Source of the DNA: Actinoallomurus liliacearum | Lineage (GTDB): Bacteria; Actinomycetota; Actinomycetes; Streptosporangiales; Streptosporangiaceae | Assembly: GCF_039542035.1 (NCBI RefSeq) | Contig: NZ_BAABHJ010000003.1 | Location: 248,001-312,000 of the forward strand | Length of the DNA: 64,000 bases | Reading direction: 5' to 3' | Shown: piece by piece, positions 53,701-62,700 of the stretch | How the letters are laid out: every line of letters starts with the position of its first letter | Numbering within the stretch: position 1 is the stretch's first letter | Program-made: the position numbers and the translations under genes | Notes under the pieces: generated by a model | Database searches by the model: none | Told to the model about the DNA's origin: nothing | What the model saw: only the letters and a program-made list of their open reading frames with translations

Positions 53701-56700
53701 TGACGCTGCGGTCCGGGACCACGGCGAGCTGGGTCCGCAGCCACCTCGAGGACCTGCGCCGCCAGGTCGACGACCTGCGCACCCCCTACATCGACGAGCA
53801 CCTGGCCGCCGTGGCCGCGCAGGAGGCGGAGGAGCGCGGGTGGACGCCCGTCGCCGAACCGTCCTACGCGAAGCCCGGCGACTGGCGCACCCACGGGTGG
53901 CACGCCGCGGAGGCGCGCCTGTACGAGACCCTCGAGGCCACGTTCGCCCGGCACGACGCCGAGGCCGTCGTGGAGACCGCCACCACCGCCGACCGGGCGG
54001 CGTTCGACGAGGTCTTCGAGTCGTGGGCCCCGGAGGGCGCCCGCGAGACGGCCGGCGGGTACCTCGACGCGGTCCGCGACCGGGCGTGGAAGGAGTTCGA
54101 CCGCCGGATCCTCACCGGCGAGCAGGAGCGGCAGGAGATCCTCGACGGCCTGCCGGATGAGCTGGACCGGCAGGCCGCCCGGCAGGTCGCCCTTCAGGCC
54201 GGCCGGGACGCGTACGAGCGCGCCTTCCAGAGCTGGTACCAGGACCGGGGCCGGCGCCTGGGCGACGCCGACGAGGCCCTGCCCGTCGTGCTGACGGAGA
54301 CCGTGGCGGAATCCGTACGCGCGGGACAGCGCCCGAACTTCGAGCGCGAGTGGGAGACCGTCGTCGACGAGTTCCTCGCCGGCGTCTCCGATTTCCGCGC
54401 CGCCCTGCCGCGGATCCTGCCGGACATCCAGCACGCGGCCGATCACCGCCTGCGGGACCTGACCGGCGACGACCTGTGGCAGGCCTTCGACCGGCGCGCC
54501 GGCCACGCGTCGGAGCAGGAGCGTTTCACCGAGCTCGTCTCCTCCACCGCCAAGTCCTTCCGGGGGAACCTGCCCGAGCCCGACCGGGATCTGCTCGCCG
54601 CGCTCGCCGCCGACAACGCCGTGCCGTCGGAGCCCGGGCGCGCACAGGTCCTGTCCGATGGGTGGCGCGAGCTCGACGCCGCGTACGAGGAGATCTTCCC
54701 GCCAGGGGCCGAGGTCACCGCCGAGATGCGGCAGCAGTGGACGACGAGGTTCGACGCGGTGGCCGCGTCGCTGCCGTCGCGGCTGGCCCGGCAGACCGCC
54801 CGTGAGGGCGCGCTGACCCGCACCCTCGCCGACGTGGACACTGCGATCAATGCCTGGCGGACAGCCCGTGAGGGCGGGCTGACCCGCACCCTCGCCGACG
54901 TGGACACCGCGACCAAGGCCGGGCGGACCGCGCCGCCGGAGACGCTCAAGGAGTTCCGGCAGCGGTTCGGCGTCGAGTTCGGCGGCGCGCTGCCCGGCGG
55001 CGTACGGCGGTCGCTGGAGCAGTCCATCGCCCGGTCGGTGAACGACCGGTTCGGCGAGCTGTTCACCGGCGAGCGGACCGAGCCTCCGGCGGAGCGGCTC
55101 GAACAGTGGCGATCCTGGTACGGCGAGACCACCGGCACGTCCCGGCTGCACACGTTGTTCGCGCGTGAGACGGCCCGGCAGGGCGTGGCCGCGAAGTCCG
55201 GGGAGGTCTTCGCGGCGGCGTACGAGCGGTGGCGGCAGAACCATCCGGAGCCGGTGCTGTCCGGAGACGACCTCGCCCGCGCGCGTACCGGCCTGACCGA
55301 GCGAATGATGGCGGCCTACGACGAGGTCTTCGGTGGCCCCATCGACAAGCCGGAGGACCTGGCCGAGCGGGTCGGGCTCTGGGACCAGCGGGTCGAGCGC
55401 CTCACGTCCGAGCTTCCGGCCCATTTCGCCTTCGAGGCCACCGTCCCGGCCGCACTCCGGACCGCGGGCCGCTCGTTCCAGACCCTCGGCGAGGGCCACG
55501 ACCTGGACGACGCCGAGTGGGTGGACGAGACCGCCGAGTCCTTCCGCGAAGAGTTCTTCGACGAGTGGCGCCTGTGGTGGGCGCCGCTGGACCGCGCCAC
55601 GACGTCCTCGGAGGACGAGACCACCGCGGACCTGTTCGAGGCCGGCCGCGCCGAGGCCATCGCCGAAGCGCAGTCGACCATCGGCACCGACACCGAGTCG
55701 ATCTTCAGTAACGAGTCGACCGTCAGCACCGAGACGGCCGTCAGCACCGACACGGCCATCACGCCGTTCGTCCCCAAGGACGCCGCGGGACCCGTCACCC
55801 GTCTCACGTCGTCCGACCACGAGGATTCCTCGTGGTCGCCGGTCCGTCTCGGGCCCGAGGGAACCCGGCAGGAGTTCCCGTGGTTGAGCAAGATCAACCC
55901 CATGGTGGTCGAGGGCGCCGACTTCCTGACGAACTGCCTGCTCGTCGCGATCGCCATTCATCTCACGCTGGAAGAGGCGCGGCTGAACCCGGAGGAGGAT
56001 CCGGAGCTGCTGGCCTGGTTCCAGGTTCCGCCGGACGTCCGATCGCCGTACGAGTACCTGGCGAATCTCGAGAAGGGCGACCCGATCGACGTGCCCGGGT
56101 TCCGGGCGATCGAGGACGCGGCGCTGGCGGCGGGGTACGGCGCGCACGGGATCGTCGTGATCGGCGCGCACGGCACGGACGTGGACCACCTCGTCACCGC
56201 GGTCAACCGGAAGGGACTGGTCGTCTTCCTCGACGGCCAGCGGCGGGACGAGGCCGACCTGCCGGACGACTTCCGCAGCCTGCAGTTCCTGCCGACCAGC
56301 GAGGGCTTCCCGCGCGAACTGGTGGCGGCGCGGCCGGAGCCGTGGCCGCACGGACGGCTGCTCGGCGCGGACCCCGGCGTGGGCCCGTCCGATCTCCAGG
56401 CCCGGATCCAGGACCCGGCGGCCGCGACGAACCCGGCCGGGTTCACGAGCCTGGAGACGCCGGCGGGAGAGCCGGACATCGTCGACCGCTGGCTCGAAGC
56501 GTCCGCGCTCGACAACAAACCGCGTTCCTCGGCGTTGCAGGATCTCGACGCCGCGGTGGCGAGGCTGCGCGACGCTCGCGACGACGTCCGGGCCATGCGC
56601 GCGGTGCTCCACGCGATCGACGAGTGGAGGACGCCGAAGAACGGGCCCAGCGGGCGGGATGCGGCGGTCGCCCGGCTGCAGGCCACGGTCGAAGCGGATC

Positions 56701-59700
56701 TGACCCGCCTGCAGGACCTGACCGAGGCCGGTGGCCCGGAGCCCGTCGAGCCCGGCCTCGGCGATGTCTTCGGCGATCGGGATCCGGAGGAGACACAGGT
56801 CGCGCTGCGCGACCTGGAGGCCAGGTTCTTCCCGCCGGAGCTGAGCCTCGGCGTCGAGCATCGAGCCGACACGGTCGTCACCCCCCACGTGGACGGGAGC
56901 ACGTACTTCGGGGCGATCGCCGAGGTCCTCGACACCTTGCACGGCCCGGGTGACCGGCTCTACATCAACTCCTGGTACCTCAACCTCGCGACCCGGCTGC
57001 GGACCGGGGCCGGTGAGCCGAACCTGGGCGAGCGGCTGGTGGCCCTGGCCGAGGCCGGGGTCGACGTGCGGGTGGTCGTCGCGATCCCGCGGCACTCACT
57101 CGGCTCGTCCGGAGCGCCGCTGCTCCAGCAGGATTTCCTGCACCTGCCGTACGGGACGATGGTCGGGGGCTTCGCGCGGACGAACCTCTACTCGGTGGAG
57201 TCGCTGCGGAGCGCGGGCGCCGAGGGCCGGCACCCGCTCGCCGACCGGGTGCTCATCGACTGGGGCGGCGGGTTCGACTCCCGGCACGAGAAGACGACGG
57301 TGGCCTACAGCGCGACGACAGGCCAGTTGCACGCGTTCGTCGGCGGGATGGACTACGCGCCGAACCGGTTCACCGATGCACGGCACGACGGGGCCCCGCG
57401 GTACAACTACACGCACGACGCGGGCCTGCAACTGCAGGGGCGTGCCGCGGAGGAGGTGTTGCGGAACTTCTGGACCCGCTGGGACGAGGCCGCGACGCTG
57501 CCGGCGCGCAGCTACTGGTCGAACGGGCAGCGGGAGCCGTACAACGCCGCGGTCAGTCCCAAGCCCGAGTCGCTGACCCCGGAGTACTCGCCCACGTTGG
57601 TGCGGACGTCGAGCCGGTCGTACCCCGATGCCGGAGTACGGATCTGGCGGAGCTACGCGCCTCACCGGGTCACTCCTCTGGGCGACACCCTGCGGCTCGA
57701 CTGGCACACCCTGCCGAAGGGCGGCGTGAGCGAGGTCTCCGACGGCCTGACCGCGGCGATCAACGCCGCCAGGACGTACATCTACGTCGAGGACCAGACG
57801 CTCAACCCCTCACACGTCGGGAACGTCTACAACAAGCACGAGGTCCTGTTCCCGGCGGTCTCCCGGGCGCTGGCCCGCGGCGTCAAGGTGATCTTCGTGA
57901 CGCAGGGCTTCCCCGGCCGGGGCGCCAAGTCCTCGGCCGACGCGACGCCCAAGGTGTCCGGTGAGATCGACGCCTTCGTGCTGCGCGGGCTGACGCCGGA
58001 GCAGCGCGCGAACTTCGCCCTGTTCACCTTGAAGGACACCAAGGTGCACTCGAAGATCGTGCTGGTCGACGACGAGTTCGCCTCCATCGGTTCGGCCAAC
58101 TTCTGGGACCGCTCGATGGTCGGCGACGAGTCCGAGGTCACCGCGGCGATGGTGCACCCGGGCGGCCCGAACTCCCTCGTCGCCGATCTGCGGGTGCGGC
58201 TCTGGAGTGAGCACCTCCGGCTGCCGGAGACGGAGTCGGCGGACGCCGATCTTCGTGACCTGAGCGTCGGGCTCGGGTACTTCCGCCGTGCGTGGGGCAC
58301 CGGGACGACGTCCGACATCTCGGAGAGTGTGCTCGAGGAGGTGCGCGACCACGGCCTCGTGAGCCGCCTCATGGGCCGGGCGGGCCCCGCCGACCGGGGC
58401 GAGGGCATCGCGCCGATCCTGCGGCCGGGGGAGTCCGGCGTCATGACGGCGCACGATCTGGACGACCCGGTGCGGAGCCTGCCCGATCGGCTGGAGCAGG
58501 GGCTCACGGAGATGGGCGTCGACCGGCGCGTGCACGCTCTGAGCACCGGCAACCTGATCCGGCTCGTGCAGACGCCCGACATGTGGGGCGCGCCCATGAC
58601 GAAGGACGACGTCTCGGCGTTCGGCGACCGGGCCGTCGACGAACTGGCCGGCACCGTGCGCGGGATCATCGGCAGCGGTACGCGGCTGATCGACGTCGTC
58701 AGCCTCCTGCCGCCGACCGGCCGGATCCACGAGGCGGTGAAGGACGCCCTTCTCGACGTCGCGTCACGAGAGGACTCCGGGCCTGTCCTCGTGCGGTTCC
58801 TGTTCGGGAACGTCCCGCTGCGTGACACGTTCTCCGAGTTCGTCAAGGACCTGAGGACGTTCCTCAAGGACAACGGCGTGCCGATGAACCGGATGACCGT
58901 CCTCGCCGGGCAGTTGTCCAACGTCCTCAAGGGCTTCTGGAACCATTCGAAGATCGTCGCGGCCGACGGCGCGGTGGCTCTGGTCGGCGGTCACAACCTC
59001 TGGGCGGAGACGTACGGCGGTTATCCTCCGGTCCATGACGTCTCCGTCGAGATGATCGGCGAAGGCGCCCGGCACGCGCAGGACTTCGCCGACTATCTGT
59101 GGGCGAGCGGTGGCGGCGATCTGAAGGTCGAGCAGATCACCGCGGATTACCGAGCCAGGACGCTGTCTCCCGGCCCGGCCCGGAACAAGATCGCCCTCGT
59201 CGACCCGGCGGAGCTGCCGCACACCGAGCCGGACCTGAGCCGTGGCGCTCCGGAGCAGTGGCACAGCGGCCGGGCTCTGTCGCTCGGCCGGGCGGCGTTC
59301 CTCGGCGACCAGGCCAGTGACACCGCCAAGGAAGCGGTGATCAAGAACGCGCGTCACAGCCTGAAGATCAGCCAGCAGGACCTGGCGTTCACCGGTTTCA
59401 CCACGGAGAAGGACCACCAGGTCGCCCGGTGGATCGCCGAGGCGCTCGTGGACAAGCCGGAGCTCACGGTCGACATCGTCGTGTCATCGGCCAAGGCGGG
59501 CGCGGTGAACGGCGCGTACAGCTGGGGGTTCGGCGCGCCCGGCACGTACGCGATGATCAAGCGTTTCGTCCGGACGGTGGCCGATCCCGAGGCGCGGGGA
59601 GACCGCGCCGAAGTCATCGAGAGCGCCCTGCGGAGGCTGAAGGTCGCGCCCTTCGTCTTCACCGATCACGACGGAAGCGAGCGGGGATTCGCGTGGCCGG

Positions 59701-62700
59701 ACCCGCCCGCGGGTACCATCGCACGACGGTACGAGCCGGGCTCGAAGTTCGCCATGTCGAAGAAGACCGTTCCGGAGCCGGCGAACCACGCGAAGGTCTA
59801 CATCGCCGACGACGCCGTCTACTACGTCGGATCGGACAACCTGTATCCGCACAAGCTCGCGGAGTTCGGCTACCTCATCGAGGGTGAGGCCGTCCGGGAC
59901 CTCGTCACCAACTACTGGGACAAGCTGTGGCACTACGCGGAGCCGCACGCCACGGACTTCCACCGGGACATCGTCGAGGACTGGAAGGCCGAATCGAGCC
60001 TGGGGACGCTGCACCCGCGTTCGGCGGCCCTGGCGGAGATCGACCGGGCACTCGACCGCTGGCAGCAGGACGGGCGCCTGGACCCGTCCCGGCTGGAGCA
60101 CAACGAACGGCAGCTCAGGGACGTCCTGCGCGCGATCGACCGGTGGCGGAACGTCAAGCAGGGACAGCCCAGCGCACGGAGCGAGGCCGTGGACCGGCTG
60201 GAGGCGAGCATCCAGCGAGAGCTCGACTCCGTGCTGGCCCGGTCCCTCTCGCGGACCGACCCGGCCGAGCACGCACTGGGGCTGCTCGACCAGCCCGTGG
60301 GCGCGGAGACCGCCCTGGCCCGTACGGGTCCGCCGACTCACGCCGATCCGTCCGCGCCCATGGACCTGCGGCCCGCCGAGAGCGTCGCGGAGGAGGACGT
60401 CTACCCGCTCATTCCGGCCACGGACCTGGACTGGAAGCAGCGGGTCCTGGAGGCCGCGCGGCAATCGGACGGCCTCTACAAGTGGTCGCCGTCGGGGCCC
60501 GATGCCGAGGACGGCTTCAGGCTGTTCATGGAGTGGCAGGGCGACACGAACGACTTCGCCCGGTGGCTCCGCGGCGAGGGGCCGGCGCTGTCGTCCGAGA
60601 GCAGGATGAACTGCTGGGAGGCGCTCCTCTACACGGCCTACTGGACCGGCGCGGTCGATCGGACGTGGCTGGAGGGGATCCATCAGCAGGCCGCCCGGGC
60701 GGCGATCGGGGCGGTCTACCGGGCGCGCCAGGCCGGGGAGCCGGATGAGGAGGCGCTGGCGGACGCGCTGGACAATGCGTACTTCGGCACGCTGAGAGAC
60801 CTCATCACGGCCGGCGACTTCACGCGTCATCCCGTCGACCCTCGGACCGGACTGACGACGCGGGACATCCAGGCCGGGCATCTCGTGGTGTTCGGTGACA
60901 TGAACCACGTCGCGCTGGCGCTGGGAACCCGGGACGCCCTGGGACGTCAGGAGGTTCTCAACAACTGGAACTTCCCCGAGAGGGAGCCGGGGCGGCCGAC
61001 GACTCTTCCGTCCGGTCCGGGGTTCCTGCAGCGGACCACGGTGGAGGAGATCCAGGAGGCGCTGTCCCTCCTGGACATGGCCACGACCGTGACCTCCGCG
61101 GCACCGGCGTGGCCGGCGGCGCGTTCCACCGCCGACCTCCGAGACGGGACGCCGGTTCCGGTGGAGGAGCCGGGCGCGAAGGTCGAGCGGCCGGCGAGTC
61201 CCGATGAGTGGCTGGACCGGCGGTTCGACGCGCCGGTGGTCAAGGTCGCGACCGAGCGGTACGACCCGAAGGTGAACTTCCTCGCGGGCGAGTCGGAGAA
61301 GAACTCCGCGTGGGAGACGCTGATCCGGATCAACGTGCAGCGCGTGCAGGCGGAGAACGGGACCTGGGTTCGCGTGCACGTCGTCACGTTGCCGGTCAGG
61401 CCCATGTTCGGCGTGACCGAGGCCGACGTCAGGGCGCTCCAGTCGTCGCTGAACCGCATCTATGACAAGCATGTGAACCGGGGATACAAGCTTCCGCGGT
61501 CGGGTGATCAGCTGTTCATGGCGGTGAAGCTGGTCGTCGACCCCGGTCACGGGGAGGCCGTCGAGATCCGCCCCGGGCGCACCGCGGAGGCCCCGGACCT
61601 GAAGCTGACGCGTCCGGACGCCCGGCACTGGGGTCTGCGCGACTTCCTGGTCGTGCTCGCGCATGAGTCGTCGCACGCCGGTGGGCTGCCGGACGAGAAC
61701 CTGGACTCGGAGTCGTTGTTCCGGCGGCTGGCGACGTTCACCGTCGTCGGAAGCGACGGGATCCGGCGGCCGGAGCCGCGTTCGGCGGTGAAGTTCGACG
61801 GGCTCATGGCGGGCGGGCCGTTCGACCCGGCCCAGGAGATGCCGGCGCGGTACCTGGAGCGGATCGAGTCGGTGGTGGACGCCACCGGCGTGCTGCGGGA
61901 CCACCCGCTGGAGTCGTCCGGCGCGCCGGCCTTCGCCATGGTGGTGACCACCGAGCAGAGCGGCGCCGCGGACACCGTCGCGGCCTCGTCGATCTACGAG
62001 GTCGTCGGCCGGCCGGACGACCGCCCGTCTCATCCCGCCGCGTCCGCCCCGGGCGGCTCGGGCCTGAAGCGGCCCGCCGAGGACGAGGCCGACTCGGAGC
62101 CATCGGCCAAACGCACGCCGGGAACCGAGCAGGGCCTGACCGCAGGGGAGGGATGGTCGGCGCCGGTCCGGACCGGACGGATCACGGCCGCAGCGACGGA
62201 GGAGGAGCGGGGCCGGGCCTCGAGTGGTCCGGCGGCGAATGCCTACGCGTTCGATCCGGCGATCGTGCGGGTCTGGACGCACCGCGTCCTGCAGACCGGG
62301 CTGGCCTCTGTCGGCTTCTACAAGTGGGTGCCCTCGTCGTTCGACGCGAAGGACGGCTTCCAGCTCGCCACGACGACGCCGCGCGGCACGAACGACTTCG
62401 CCAAATGGATCCGCGGTGAGGGCCCCGTGCCGTCGGAGCGGAGCGCGATGAACTGCTGGGAGGCGTTGCTGTTCACGGCCCATCTGTCCGGGGCCGTCGA
62501 CAAGGCCTGGCTGGAAGGGATCCACCAGGACGCCACCCGCGTGACGGCCGAGGCCTTCCGCACGCAGTTGGCCGTGGTGTCGCCGTCCCGCGCGAGGTGG
62601 GAGGCGGACTACGCGTACGCCGAGGCGTTCGCGCGATCGATGCTCGCCGGCGAGCTCACGTCTCATCAGGTCGATCCCCGGACCGGCCTGATCACGCCGG

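Noticed and set aside
50991..57095. A 2,034-codon minus-strand open frame
   Set aside because: It lies fully antisense to the giant gene, is Arg/Leu/Gly/Val-rich without any motif, and arises from third-position GC bias. The plus frame holds recognisable catalytic motifs.
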